Of a stretch of 64,000 bases of DNA, positions 24,063 to 38,657 are shown piece after piece. The DNA is from Callipepla californica brunnescens. Its lineage: Eukaryota; Chordata; Aves; Galliformes; Odontophoridae. Within the stretch, counting starts at the first letter, position 1; every line of letters starts with the position of its first letter. The notes beneath the pieces were generated by a model. The model did no database searches and was not told where the DNA came from. It saw only the letters and a program-made list of their open reading frames with translations. A program made the translations under genes and the position numbers. Where the stretch lies: NCBI GenBank assembly GCA_023055505.1, contig JALIRH010000077.1:868001-932000 (forward strand), given 5' to 3'.

Positions 24063-26115
24063 CATTTCCATCTTGAGGTTGGTTCCGTTTCTTGTAGCCT
24101 TTTCCTCCTTCAGATATATACTCTGTGTCATTCAAACGTAAAGCTTATATCCTTGGAAGATTAATATTGAGTATCGGTATTACAGTTAACAATACCTCAT
24201 AATTAAGGTTGTTTGACCTCTTCTGGAACTATTTCCACCAGCTTATGATTTTGATGGCTTATCCATTGGATATAAAATTATTCCTTGCAGCTGCTGGCCT
24301 ACAGGTGATTTTTCTAAACTTTTTTTCTGAGTTCTACTACTAATCTTGTTTCAAAGGGCAAGACTGCTTTGCCTGTGTGTTGAGGATGGATGTGTGATCT
24401 TCCTGAGTACCTGTCCTGGGTTTGCTGATTTACGTAAGATAGGGGAAGGGGGTAGGAATCACAGAATGCAGAGAGCCTGGAGAGGAAAATGAGTGATCTT
24501 ACGATTTAAAAGTTTTGTAGTTACAAATGCATAGAAAGGGGTTGAAATAAGGTTTCACTAACATTTCTGATGCTGGGATTTTCTAAATCCTGTGTTCTTG
24601 ATGTTCCTTCACTGTTTCAGATTTAGCATGTTAATCCACATCACATGTTTTCTATGAATGAGTGGTTTGATCAACAGAAAGAAACAAAATATTGTCCCTT
24701 TTCATAGATAATGTCAAACCTAACTACACTGAAAGTATTTTTTCCTATGTATTATGTAGCCAGGGCCTTAGATACCCCTGAGATATATACCCTAATGCTG
24801 GAGTGTGTATTCCTAGAAATGACTTAAATCCCCAAATCAAGGAAGCCAGCCACGTAATTAACAAGTCCTAGGCTTTGTTCTTTTACTGCCCATTTTGAAT
24901 TGGGATTGCATTTAGACCCTGGGACTTCAGTTCCTTATGTTCCGTGTCCATTTGGGAAACTCTCACGAGAAGTACTATTTCAGAATCTTAATTTATTGTA
25001 TTATGGAGTCTTAAGTGCTAGGAATGTGCTTTCCCTAATCCCAGGAGGCTGTGGTTTGGCTACCTCGTTGATCCTGAAGCATGTATGGTAGTAGACAAAA
25101 GAAGCTGCCAAACTCTATGAGCAGTACAAGGGAAGAGAAATGTGTTAAATACCACAGGCTGATTACGCCCATCCTGAACTGTGTTGGGGCAGTTCAGTGG
25201 TTGCATGTAGAGCTTGTTCTGGGAGAGTGATCTCCAAGTGCTGAAAGCATGGATTGCAGCAACGCGTCTTCAGCCTTTTAATTAATGCTGCTGTAAATTT
25301 ATTTGATGAGAACTTCTTGCCAGTCTTTTTTTCCCCCTCTAAAAAGAATGATGAACTGAGTAAGTCGTGAATGGTGAAAGGAAAAAAATAACAGAGTTCA
25401 TTTTCTGTTCATCACTGCTGCTTCTGTTGCGAGGCCTGTGCTTTGGCAGCTTCCATGCTAAGATACCAACCATCCTTCTTTCTCCACCTCGTGAATTTAA
25501 TACAGATTAGAAATTCCTATGATACCTCCCTTTAATTAACGGAGTCTGAATACAGTCCTCTTTTTATATGGAATCACATAGTAACAGTGAGGAGAACAGA
25601 ATAAATACACAAAGTTAATTGGCTTTCAGTATAATCAGTACTCTTTCCAAATAAGGCTGAGGATTATCCTTAGGTCTTTGTAGTCCTCAGCTGGTCCATC
25701 TTGCTGGTAACAGCTGACTCCTGAATGTACAGCTTGATGGCAGGTTGTGCCTGGACCAGAGGTGGTCAGCAAGAAATGAGTGACTCTAATCTAGAGGCAC
25801 AGACGAGATCTAAGCAGAGATAGAAGTAAGCAGGGAAGAGCAAGAAGTTTGGGTTAGGAGAGGTTTTTATTTTCTCTCTTCTGATTAAAGCTGAGACTCT
25901 AATAGAGTATGTTTAATATTTACCGAAGGAGCTTTGGGATATAGATGAAGTGCTAGCTGTGGGGGAAACAAAGCAGATTCAATTGCCATTGTTTCATATA
26001 AAGACAGAATTTCAATTTCTGATATTTCTTCTTATCTCATTTGAAAAATTAATATATATGAAAACATAGTCCAGATTTTGGGTTTACTATAAAAAAAACC
26101 CAAACTCATACATTT

Positions 26116-26136
26116 AAAAAAAAAAAAAAAAAAAAA
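26116..26136. repeat. Homopolymer A21
   Basis: Twenty-one consecutive A. The sequence before it contains several short A-runs. It could be the tail of an old retroposed sequence, but nothing upstream is recognisable. Confidence 0.85.
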
Positions 26137-28656
26137 CTTGGAAAAATCATATGCAGCAGTGCAACAGACACGTCAGCTGCAATGTGTGGAGCAGTGGGAT
26201 AGAATAGCATCTTCCTCTGAAGTACATGATGCTTTTTCTGACTTTTAAGCCTATGCACTCCTGTTACGGAGCTAATGCCTACCAGCATGTTTTGATCAGG
26301 GAAATGTGTGTGTATTCAGTGTGCATGTGCTGTATTTTCCACTGCAATTTGCAGCTGTTCAAAGAACTCCAGCATGAAGAAAAAAAAATTAAGGAGTGCT
26401 AAACTAATTGGAAAATCATTATCTTTCCTTTTTTGTCAGGGTGTAAAACACAGATGAATTACCTAAATATAATTCTAGAAGATACCAGGGAGTAAGAGAA
26501 AAACAGTAATGTTTTCCTTTACCTGCTGACATGACTGTTTAGCAATGCTAACTTAAAAGTTGCTCTAACATTTCCATTGGGATAAAAGGTATTATTTTGA
26601 TAAAAGCTTTTCTTCTGGTTTTCTGTAGCCTGTTTAGGCACTGTAAAGGCAGTGATGAATGACCTCACTCTTGGTTATCACAGCAGAGGAAAGGATTTGT
26701 TTGAATATTCCCTGGTCCTTGCAGATATGTCAAGAACCTCAGCATCCGTTTGTGCCTTACAATTACCATCCTGATTACTATATTATTCTGCAGTGGTAGA
26801 AATAAAAAAGTGTTTCTTGCCATAGCAGTTAGGTTTTATATTGTTTCCTTATTCTTCCTGAAGCACACACTTGCAGTGGATGTTGGAGAGAGAATGCTGA
26901 GCATGGCAAACCGTTGATCTGATGCCACAGAGCCCCTTCCTTTGTTTGCCAGAAGACATTCGTTGATGTTCAGAGTAACTTCTTGAAAGTTTGGGGATAA
27001 GAAAGGATAACTTTGTGACTGCACACATCAAAGTACATTCCTTCAGTATGAGACCAGGCTCAGGGCAAGTCGAACAAATATCTAGCGAGTTTGTAAGAAT
27101 GAGTGAGTTCTGTATAAACACTCAAAATTTCATCAGCTGTATGGCTCAGTCTAACTAGAACATTTTTTTTTTTTTTGTATTTGAGACTGCTCTTTGATTT
27201 CATGTGAAATCAGACTGAATCCATGCAGTTCTGTTATTATTATTTTATTTTATTTTTTGCAAATGAATGGAGTAAGCTATTATTTAAGTCTTTGATCCTA
27301 CTGAAAAATGCACGCAACTTATTTTGATGGTTTCTGTGGCCATTCCATCCAAGCAGAAATGAACACAGAAAGACTAAATGAGAAACACTGACACAGGATG
27401 CTATTTTTCTCTCCTTGCTTTGGATCTGATGCCCAAAGTACACCCAACTGTGCTTTTGTTGTGGGTGGTTATTGAATGGCAAGCTGCCCTTGTGCCAGCA
27501 GTACTGATTCTCTGAAAGCAAAAACCAACCAAATAATTTCTTGCAGAAATATAACAGGAATGGGAAACTGAAGGTAAGAGAGAAGTTCATCTTGTATGAC
27601 TTGTGTAAATATCCAAGAAAAACAGGGCTAAATATTGGTTCGTATGATGTGGTTGGGGAAAATTACCACTGCTGTTTACAACAAAGGTGCTGAGAAGTCA
27701 AGGTGTCACAAATCCTTGAGGCATAATGCTATCAGCACCAGCAAACACTGGCACCATCTATTCTAACAGGTCATATAGACTTCTTTAGAAAAAGCATCAA
27801 GGGTTGTAAGTACATAAAATTTCCTGAAAATGTACATGTAGCCATTAGTATAAAGAAGTTTATTAGTGAACCTGTGAGTAGATACTAGTAGGTAGCATTA
27901 CCCTTGCAAAATTTAAATATCATAATCATAATGAACATAAAGTTTCAGCATCTGTATGGCCAAGACCTTGAATGAGTTAATCATTATGTACTCTGGAAAA
28001 AAAAACAAGTCACCTATACAAGAAATGTTTCGCCTGTGTCCCTGTAGACCTCGGTTGAGTCTTGGCTGAATTTAAGAGCCAAAAAAACAGATAATTGGAT
28101 ATGTGCAGGGTAGTTTCTCTGCACATCTGCTTTCTTATTTTAGTTTGGTCTCTTTGCTTGTGTTATTTGTGCTCTGATTTGAACCCAGGCCATCAGTGAG
28201 AAGCAGAGGTTGATTCACCTGTTAACAACACCCCTGTCAAATGGGGTGGAACAGGAGCTCTCCCTTTTGCTTCAGCAGGCCAGAGGCTGTGGTGGAACCC
28301 TCACCTCTGCTCGCTGTAAAATGCAGAGATCAAATGGCACCAATAGAACAAGAATTGAATCCCTGGTATGCCAAGAAATACCTAAGATCCTGAATGTTAA
28401 TAAAACCGGGATGATCCTTTGATGCCCTTTAGTGTATCTCTGAAATACATTACACTTGTGTTCTGCTCATCTCAGGTGTTTTCCTTAGAAACAACTCAAT
28501 ATTCCCATCTTGACTAAATCTATCCCTGGCTATTATAATAGTAGCCGCTGCCCTTGCAGCTTTGCAGATCCTGGTCTCTCTTACAATAGCTTTCCATCTG
28601 GGTCAGCTTGGTGATGATCGTCTTGCTCTTTGCAAAATCCGTATTGTATTTTCTTT

Positions 28657-28671
28657 CCCCCCCCCCCCCCC
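28657..28671. repeat. Homopolymer C15 in a pyrimidine tract
   Basis: Fifteen consecutive C between TTTTCTTT and TTTCTTTGC. The minus strand is a G15 run able to form a quadruplex. Confidence 0.85.
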
Positions 28672-31600
28672 TTTCTTTGCTTACTGCTGAAGCCCTCTTT
28701 TCTCTAATAAAATCCCTTTAGTGAATGTGTGTGAGGCTATTTCCGCGTCTTGGGAATGACTTCTGAACTGCAAACATATATAGCTTGTGTGTCTTTGTTA
28801 GCAGTTGAGCCCTTCTTATAGTGGGACCTGTTCAGTGTCTGCAGTGGCCTATGGTCATTGACCAGATCAAGGCCTGCAGCCACACAGGGCTCCTGCCAGA
28901 TCTTCTTTATGATTGGAGACTTATGCTATCTTTTTAACTGAATTTTACTAAATGACTTTTAAAATCTCTCAAGAAGTAGCTTCCATTTACACTGAAAATC
29001 CCAGCTGCTTTGGAAGGATCTCATTCAGAGGCTTTTCATGGGGAGCTCCAGAGACAGCAGGAATTTATTATTACTTAATTGGCTCTCTGAAGTGCTCCTG
29101 CCTTTTTATTTTGGTTGACTTCTGGAGCCACAAACACAAATCTATTTGTTTGTTTTCCAGTACAAAATGCACTAAAGTTTTTGTGGCACCACGCTGGAGA
29201 ATTGTGACTTGCATGGCCCACTAAAGCATGTGGATATATACATGTGTGCAGAGGCAGTAAATCTGTGCAAGAATCCCAGAAGACATTTGGATGGGTGGGA
29301 GTTTGAAGTTTTGAAGAGATTTCAGTAGTTAATGCAGCATGGTTTTGGCATGGAGCAGGGAGCTGAATATTTAAATGGATGAAGGAGAGGAAGTAGCTGA
29401 AGTGCAGGGATGTGCCTCCCCACCTAGAGAAGCTATAGGCTCCTCGTTAGCATCTCTCCTGGCTCTTCAGCAGCATCCTGCAGTGAGGGTGAGAAAGCCA
29501 CTGCTGGTCTTCATTGTGCAGGTGGAGAGGTCCGCAGGGAGGTGTGGGGTCACACTGTAAAGTGGCACTGGTGTGTACTGGGGAAACAACTGTTTCCAGG
29601 TAGGAGCAGTCACAGAGTCATCAAGATATTTCTTATGGAAATAATAATCCAAGGTCATGTCTTGCTGTTACCACTCCTGAGGCGCTGCTCTGACAGAGGC
29701 TCTCAGAGCACAGCCTTAAAAATCTCTAATTACGGCTAATTCTTTGAATGCCTGCAGAGGTCAACAGAGATGATGGAGTTGTGAAATCACGTAGTACGAA
29801 TGGCAATAACCTGAAAACAAGTAGGTACTCTTTGTTTTCAGTCTGAATCTTGAAGTGCAGTGTTCTTTTATTGCAAGCTTCTTCATGCATCTTCCAGTGG
29901 AGTTTCTGTCAGCTGCCTCTGGAGGGATATGTTATCTTTTCATGGTTATTATGCTGTCCCCCTGTGTTAAAGCATCCCTCTCATTGGTAAATCCCTCTCA
30001 CTTAGCTCACTGGGTAGAAAAAACACTTCTGCTGTGATGTGGTTGCTGTCAGAGCACATGGCAGTGACGGTGTCATGGAAGAGTTTCTAAGAGAACAGAA
30101 GTAACTGAAATGCCACTTCAAGCTTCAGGGTTTTTTTTGTTATTATTTTATATTTTTGTAACAATGGGTTGAGTGGCGATTCAATCCTCTTTATGATAAC
30201 TCCCTGATAAGTTGCTCATTTACAGAGCTGCCACATTTGATGATGCGTACCTGGTTGCTCTTACAGCTTGGATTAAAACCAGCTCTGACCTATCTGGGGT
30301 GTATTTCTGTACTATCTGTAAATGGATTTTTCAACCTGTCCATCACAGCCGTAAGAGAAAAGAAAAAAAAAACAACACAAACAAAAAACCTGTGCTTTTG
30401 TTTCTAATCTGATACGATCTCCAGGGTTTCATAGATTTGAAGAAAAGGATTTAAGGAAATCTGTGGCATATCATTTGCGTGAGTAGATTTGCTTTTTTAA
30501 GCATGCAAGATTGATTTGAATTTTTCATGGCATGTGGGCCAACAGAGCAGTCACAGCAAAACTCTGAAGATCCAAATAGGTGTCTCCTTTGTGGTCCAGT
30601 CAAGTGTTTTGTGTTCTAATACCCCCTAGCTCACAGCAGTTTGTAAGAGGCATTGTTGCATGCCTGAATATTGAAACCAAGCATGGTTTTGTTTGTGTGA
30701 TGAGTTTGGAAGGAATGGACAAACATCCACCTCCTTGCTGTCTTTAAGTGAGTTTGAAAGTTTGGTGCCGTCTTAACTCCAGCATGGTGGGCAGAGTACA
30801 GATTCATACAGCTAACAGTAGTAAAGTTATTATTCTTACACAGGGAGAAAGCCACATATACCTGTCACGCTCCTGGTGCCTCCTGTGTCGGCCAGCTGAG
30901 CTCAGGCCCAGCAGCTTGGTTTGCAAAGAGCACCTTTGGGGCCAATAGCAGCGCCTGCTGGAGCTGTTCTGACAGCCTGTGCACTTGGCATCTAAGCTTT
31001 ATATCCACATCAGTGAGATATTTGCTCAGTGCCGTGGCTTTGTGCAGGGGAGAAAGAGACTGGGGGCTTCGGCTTGCCATAATGGGAAGCCTGCAAGGAG
31101 AGCACGTGGCTATTTCTATCTGGTGAGATCACCTCCTGGGAGCTTAATCTAATAGCGTCTCAGAAATGCCTTATTTTAACCCGCACATCACTGGTTACAT
31201 ATGTACATAGGCTCAAGTTGGTGGCAGTGAGCTTGCCTGACTTGCCGCGTTTTTGTTTTCTGGAACCAAAGAAACAGAATCCAGCCTTATTTGCAAATGT
31301 TGCATGAATTCCAATCTGCTGAAAAAAAGTGAACTGTTTCTAGTAAAGCTCCTTTTGTCCGTAGAAGGTGCATTGTCTGCACTTTATCTGTAAAAGCAGA
31401 AAAATATAATTAGCAATTATGTTGAATATTAATTAATTTGATGGGTGTTTTCCCTTTGATTTAAACTGGCTTCCCTCATACCATTGCCCACAGTGACACC
31501 TACTGGCATTCCAAACAAGGCTGGCTTGCAGGCTCTTGCCTCATGGGCAAGTCATGTAGGGGATGAATTAATAAAATGCAAAAGATACTAAATATGGCCC

Positions 31601-34600
31601 TGGAGATACCTCTGGCCACTGAGGGAACGGCTCTGGACCAAGCTGTGGGTTCTGCCTCTCCACTCTGTGCTGGGCATCGTGCTTGGAGTCTTGTCTATTA
31701 AGCTAAATGAGAGCCTTCAGTAATGGTGATGGTCGGTGATCTCAGCTTCGTGCTAAGAGAACAAGCAAGCATTACAATGGGAAGATATCTCCCTTCCACA
31801 GGCTGCAGTGGCTTCTCAAAGCACGCCCTTGCTGGCAGGTATTTCTGTTGCCAGGGAGTTTATTTTCCTTGGGAAATGAACTTGCTTGTGCCCTTTGTGT
31901 AGCTTTCATTTTTGTGCCTGTGTATTAAACATTCAATTAAGATCCTGGGGTTATATGTGGACTGGTTTCTTATTTGCCACTATTGGTGTGGTATTTGCAG
32001 TATCTCACAGTTGTAATAATAGTAATCGAAAGTGTCTTTTTGATAACAGAAATCCATTTCATTCTTAATCCATGAAATAGTAGGCATTGGATATCTTAAT
32101 AGATAACCACAAGACTAAGCTGCTGGAAGAAAGCAGAAAGGCATTAGGGAAGGAGTTACTGATGTGGCAAAATTGAAATGGCCTTATTTCCATACTGAGC
32201 AGAATGCAACAAAACAGCCTTTGATACAAGTTTTATTTACATTTTTAATATGTTTCTGTCATCCTCAATAGGAAATTTTTAGTGAAGCTTCCCAAAGTGA
32301 AGTTTCTGACTCTGTAGGGGTCGGATGATGGTCAAGGATAAAGGGACAAAGCTTCAGCCTGTGCTGGGTGACTTCAGGGCTCCCTGCTGACCGAATCTGT
32401 GTGCCATCCATCCTAAAAGGCCACCTCCTGAGCTTTCCATACCAGCCTTCACTCACCAGAGCCTTCTCACAGCATGGTGAGCAGGAATGCTGGAGTTGCC
32501 AGGAGGAAAGATGGAACGATGCACAGCATCAACATTCCCTGAGGACCTCATTTGGTACCAGGGGGACCCTTGGGCACATCTTTGTCCACCTGCAGCTGCA
32601 GTCCTGATATGTCAAACTGAGAGTCTTTCACTTGGAAAACCTGCCAAGCCCACCTCGAGCCATTACTGGGCAGCCTTTTCTTCTGTCAAATTCCTTGCGA
32701 GTACAAAACCTGGAAATTGAAGTAAGCAACTGTCAATAAAGCAGGTTTTCTTCTTAATAGTGAGTTTATCATCTACTGGAACAGACTGCTTGGTAATGGC
32801 TAAATCCTCCTCCCACGCAGCCTGTGAATGGAAATGGGTTGGCTGTCTGCTGTAGGAGTGCTTTGGTTCAATAATGGGTTATCAGGATAAGCAAAGGGGG
32901 TGTTGATTTTGGCTTTTACGTGTTTGATGGCTGATTCGAATAGATCCACTGACCCTAAAATGGTATAGAACTTAAAATATGTGTTCCTAATCCTCACAGT
33001 GTTCAGAGAGTTGGGCACAGCTGAGACCTTTGGCCTTTCATTGATGATCTTCAAGGATGATGGAAATTGAAGCACAGGACTGTACTTGAGTGTCATGTGC
33101 AAGATTGGGGTGTGTGGCTTTGGACCCTGTAATGGAATGGGAATTAAACTTATATCAAAACATGGTCACAAGAGACCCCTGAGAGTTTGAAACGTAAGCC
33201 TCAAGTGGAACTGCTGGTGTACCCCACATCCAAAGGACAGTAAATCTCGGGGACTGGCACAATTCTGTCCTATGGTGCACTGTCCTTGGTTTGGAAGGTT
33301 TGGAAAGACGAAGGCAAAGCCTGGTCTTGTTGCAAATGTACCCCAGGAACACTAGATGGGATTTTCAGGTTTTCCTTGTGCTGTCACGTGGGAGCTTAGG
33401 GCATTCCATCATTGCTGTGGAAATGCCACAGATACTTGAATGTAACTTGTCAATGTGGCATGAAGATGAGGTCAGCTGCTTTCTAAACATGAATTTTACA
33501 GCAGATTACTTGCAGCTAGATCTTAGAGCTGTGTTGAGGACAAGAAGAACCATCTTTGCAGCATGTAAGTGCTCATCATCCTCAGGCTTACACGCCAGAT
33601 GGAAGCTGATGGGTTAGAGCACACAGGGTTGGGCGAGCATCTCCCCAAAGCCTCCTGCTCTATGCACCAAAGAGCACTTCGATCCCCTGCTCCTGTCATT
33701 TGATTCTTCATCAGCAGCTTTGATAGCAGATGTCCAGCATTAGAAATGAAATATTAGCTGCTCTCTGGACTCCATATGCTTGGGAAACTGTAATGCGGAC
33801 AGATAGCTGAAGCTATCTGACTTGCATTTTCCACATTAGGGTGCAACTGAACAGCTGTGGTGTCTGGAGGTCACCTGATCTCAGCACATCTCACTGCATC
33901 TAGGCAACCCCAAAAAAGGCCCTGTTAGGAGCAAGGTGTGTGTTGGGAAGGCATTGACATAGATGACAAAGCCTGGAAGTCAGCACCCTACTCATCTGCA
34001 GGCTCCTGGGGAGTGACCATTTGGGCTGCCTTCGGTTCTTCAGTGGAAAGTCCTGGGAAAAAGGATCTTTTGCTGGAGACCCATGTCCTTCAGATATCCC
34101 TCCTTCAATCATTGTTACAGCTCACGCTGAAAAATAAAACTCCAAAATATCTCAGAAATAATATAAACTGAAAATAACTGAGTACGTTTGTAATTCAGGA
34201 GGAAGACGAGTACAAAAATAACTCATTGCTGGGAAAAGTTACGATACCACTGCAGAGGAAAAGGCTAATGTCCTACATCAGGGCATCAGTGGAAGAGATG
34301 CACTCTCTCCCTTCTGGTTCTGTTTTGCTGCACTGGACTGGGAAATGTGAATAATGTGCCTGGTGATGCCAGCATGCACTTTTGTGTGTGATCTTTTACT
34401 GGAGAGTGAACGTTTTCCCTGACTGTGTAGGAGTGGGATTTATCGAGTATCATGATGAGCAATCTTATTTCTGTTGAAATAAGCTCAGTTCCATGCTTAT
34501 ACACCCTTAAATCCAAGTTGTAATTTTTCACGAAAGATAAAAGATAGAATTCACTGTGCTTTGGAGTTCAAAAAACTCACAAAGTAATCTCTGGATCAGT

Positions 34601-37600
34601 GTGCCATCTCTGCCTGGTAAGGAAATAGTCAGCTGTCTGTTAGGAGTGCTGTGTCTTGAGCCAAAAAATGTGACCTAGATGATATTTCCCAGTGTTGTTC
34701 TGTTTTTCTTTTCAGGACTAATATTAAGATAGGCTCCAAAAATGCTTTAAAGCACACAGTAGATCTCATCAGTCAAACTGTAATACTCATGGCATGAAAG
34801 CTAGATGAAGATGTTGCTGGTATAGGGTTAATTCTTTGTATTCTCTGTTAGTAATCTGAAGTTTTATCGTGTTCTGAATTATTAACGTGATTTTAGTTTC
34901 ATGTTTCATTACTCACTGGACAAAAGTCTGGAATAAGTTGTAGGCAGTGGAAAGATCTGGTAATGTTTTTTGTCTAGCAGCTTTGTAGCAAAGTTCAAAG
35001 TGAGATGGTTAGAACTCTTTTTTTATCGCTTTGTGAAGTATTAATGTTGTTCTCTTTTCATTGACAAAAGTTGTTTTTTTTGCTGTTTGAAATAATAGCT
35101 TTTCATTTCTCCCATTTCAGTGCATGTTCAGACTAAAAGTTTATCCATCATTGCTTTAATGGGCATGTTTTAGGTTCTTTATCTTGCTTACACCAGTGTA
35201 ATTCTCTTCCAAAACCCATGGTAATCCAGAGCAATTGTTGGCAGGTTGGGAGCGGAGCCTGCTATTTATATATGTGCAGGCTGATAAAGCTGCACTTCCC
35301 TTTGTATAGTTAATGAGAGAAATCTAGGTAAAAGGATAGTATTTTCTATCAGCAGACAAAACCCACAGAAGGGAGCAAAAGCTGCAGTAGGTGCTGTTTG
35401 ATTTGATGCCGTAAGGCTTACGTGCTCAGTCAGAATCAATAGTCATGTACTGAAAGCCATACAGAAGCTTCCAAACTGGAAGAAACTGGTGAACTTGATG
35501 GGTAAAACTACCTGCCTCAGTAAAAAAGTAATGCTTTCCATGCTTTTGCTGCCAGTAAATTCTGTTCCTGGGGAGAAGAAGTGCGTTTGCATATGGAAGA
35601 GTAGGCATTCTTCTTTGATTCAGACTACAAAAAGAAAATATATTTCATTGGAGGTTACTTCAGGAGTGGCTAAATATATTCAATTAATGTGCTCTTTTAT
35701 TCCTCGTGATAGATTAGAAAATTGGTTTTGATCCTCATGGCAGTACAAATAACTTCTCTGAATAAGCGTACAAAATTTGTTGCAAATTAAGAAAATATAT
35801 AAAACGCACATGTAGATTTACAGTGTTTACTTCCAATTTCATTTTTGTGAGGAATTGATTGCCATTTTAATAGTTGTGGAATGGCTTTTTGGATTTATGG
35901 AGGAAGATTAGTGTTCCATAGACAGTCTTCCACTAAGAAGGGAAAAATAAATCAGAGATATTCAAGAAAGATGGGGAGAAGAGGGGCTACTTCTCATCCA
36001 TTTCAATGAAATTTAATTAAAAACCCATATCCTCATAAAAAGTTGCTTGTAATTTTGGAGGAATTCGATGGTGCGGTGACACAACATTATGTGAACAGAT
36101 GCCGCAGTGGTTTTGTGTTTGATGCATTCTGGAAACGTCATGGGACGTTGAGTTGTTTAGATAGAGATTTCAGTTCTACCAAAATTAAACGTGAAATTAA
36201 ACGTGTGTGGCCCATCGTAAGCCTGCAGTACTCTTTCCTCGTGTTAGCATTTCTGATTTCCAACGGGCAGCTTAATTTCTGCCTCCCCCTTCCCCGAGTC
36301 TGCATCGACCCTGTGCAATTGACTTGCTCTGTCATTTTTTTTTACTTAAATTTTACTTGATTTAACTGTTCATTGATTTTCAGTCAGAGTAACTGATTAA
36401 TTAATTCCAGTCTGTTGCCTAGGTATCCTCTTTCTAATTACTTATCACCCAGTTAATTCTGCACATTTCATGTTTGTTATCCATGAATCTGTGATTATGA
36501 TAGTCAGCAGGCGAAGTATTGGTTTTTCTACTCCAGTTCATCGATGGTCGATCTGTGTTCTGAGTTCACCATTAACTTTCACCCTGCTAACTTGTTGTCT
36601 TAACTTGTCACCATCATCACCTCTCCTGTATGCAGGGAGGTGCCTACCTTCAGTGGCTCCATCTCCAAAAATCAACATTTCTATATTCCTGGAAGCTTCC
36701 CCTCTACGGAGGTGTTGAGCTGCAGCTTGGGCATCTGCTGACTCTGTGCCCTGTGCTCCCAGTGCTGGAGCAGTCACTGACCTTGGGTCAGCACCAGACT
36801 TGGGGTCAGGATGTGCTGGCTCCTGTGCCAGCTGGTGACAACAGCTTGCAACGTAGTGCATTTTCCAGGAGAAACAGATGTTGGCCTCAGCACCATGTAG
36901 AAAAAGAGGCTGTGGGGTGGCTGCCTCAGGGCTTAGGAAACCTGATTGTGCTCCAGAATCGCCGGTCAGATCGTGGTTTGGGAACAGTGGGGATGGAATG
37001 AAAGTTAAAATGTGGTTTCACATATGTTCATCTACTTTTAGAGCAAATTCAGGCAGGGAATTTATTTATCAATAATGCATTAAACTGAATAATGTACTTT
37101 CGAGATTCTCCTTCTTCCTCTTTCTCCCTTAAAAGGGCAGAGTGCATTTAGAAATCAAACCTGTTTCTCAGGTCTGCATTACAAGCCCCAATGGACTTAG
37201 CCAGCCCACGTTGTCCTGGCTCATGGCCTGACCCACTGTCAGGTTGCTGTTCTTTTCTATCCTTTAGATCTGACATCTTTAAAGTAAGTCTTCATCTGCT
37301 CAAGCCAGAATCTGCTGTTCAGCCAATGCTGAGGGCATTGCAGAGAGTCCCTAAATATGCTCAGCTGTTTTGACAGTGGACTGGGAAAGGAACTTGAAGG
37401 TAATGGCAGGACTTACCTTCTGTCCAAGAAATGTACATAAGAGCGACAATCCCCAGCACTAGGCTGATCACTTACATAAGGCATGGAGGGGACAGAAGGG
37501 CACTTCTTCCTATAATGGGGCTGTCCTCTGCCTTGGGTGGTGAGGGGGAGGGTCACTACCTTCACAATGAGAAATGGGATGGACCAGAAGCTCCTTCTGT

Positions 37601-38379
37601 CACATGCATGTTTCTTTCCCCTTGCATGCAGGATACTGGCCCAGCATTTGTAAAATGTAGTTCTTTCTACATTTTGTTGCTTTTTATATGGCTGTGAAAA
37701 TTGTGTCTCATGCGCCAAAGTCCAGTAGAACCAAAGAAGGAAGCAAAACATGTTTTCAACATGACTAGAAGCTTAAGTTTTAGCCCTTCCTCATACCCTT
37801 TTTCCTTAGTGTTGCTTCACACAGGGCACTTTTACAAAGAAGCACATTTATTTAGTGCAAGACTGAAAAATACTCATTTGTGTATGCATTGCATACAAGT
37901 TACAAATGGTCTTCTTATTGTCATGAGGAGAGTATGAATCTTCTGGTGTGATAACTTTAACTTTTATGGTTTTAATGGAAACAGTACTGATTATCTGTAC
38001 ACCGTGGGTCCTAGAAAGAGCAAGGTATGGACTACTTCTTTCAAGTCAACCATAGGAACATAGGAAGCTCCTAAACTATTAACTGCATTGTCATATTTAC
38101 AGAATGGTGCAAAACTTTTGTGTTTATAGTGAATGCTCAACCAGTGTTTCAAGATGGACAATTTCACCCAAATGGTGGTTGAAGCTCTGATCAGAATGGG
38201 AAATGACAGTTCAAACATTTCCTTTTGCTCTAAACCAATTTTAAGTTGCTTGAATTTGTCTAACTTGTACAGTTTGCATTTCTGTTACCTTAGTTCCGTC
38301 ACCTCTTTTGCCTTGTCTGTAGCAGTGCTGGTGGCTGCTGCCCAGAGCTGGAAGGAGGCTGTTTCCAGCTCAGTGTCTT

Positions 38380-38657
38380 TCTGTGGGACTCTGGGAGGTG
38401 GGGAATGGCCACAAGTTGCGCTGGGGAAGATTTAGATTAGATTTGAGGAAAATTTTTTTCTCTGAAAGAGTGGTCAGGCACTGGAACGGCCTGCCTAGGG
38501 AGGTGGTTGAGGCACCGTCCCTAGCGCTGTTCAAGGAGCGTTTAGATGAGGTGCTGAGGGATTTGATTTAGTAGCTTGGTGGGTAGGGATGGTGGTGGGA
38601 GGATGGTTGGACTAGATGATCTTGTAGGTCCTTTCCAACCTTATGAATCTATGAATT
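38380..38657 (+). mobile_element. CR1 LINE 3' end with open C-terminal frame, sense
   Basis: A 5'-truncated CR1 copy in better condition than the others. The frame at 38383-38571 is open through the conserved C-terminus of ORF2: [20 protein letters not shown] followed by [20 protein letters not shown] and [12 protein letters not shown], then a stop. After it come the 3' UTR (GGTTGGACTAGATGATCTTG, then TAGGTCCTTTCCAACCTTAT) and a terminal GAATCTATGAA. The good frame suggests a younger insertion than those at 7570 or 22705. Confidence 0.93.

Larger units (their letters stand above)
24068..38379 (+). other. Long intronic stretch, no gene recognised
   Basis: About 14 kb between the solo LTR and the next CR1. 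I recognise no exon, structural RNA or named mobile element. It includes an A21 tract at 26116-26136, a C15 tract at 28657-28671 and a direct repeat of GAAATTAAACGTG-like words near 36180-36206. Frames of up to 123 codons (36630-37001, + strand) have no known motifs and overlap frames on the other strand. Confidence 0.5.

Noticed and set aside
26116..26136. A21 tract as the tail of a processed pseudogene
   Set aside because: No recognisable coding or RNA-derived sequence precedes it and no target duplication was found.
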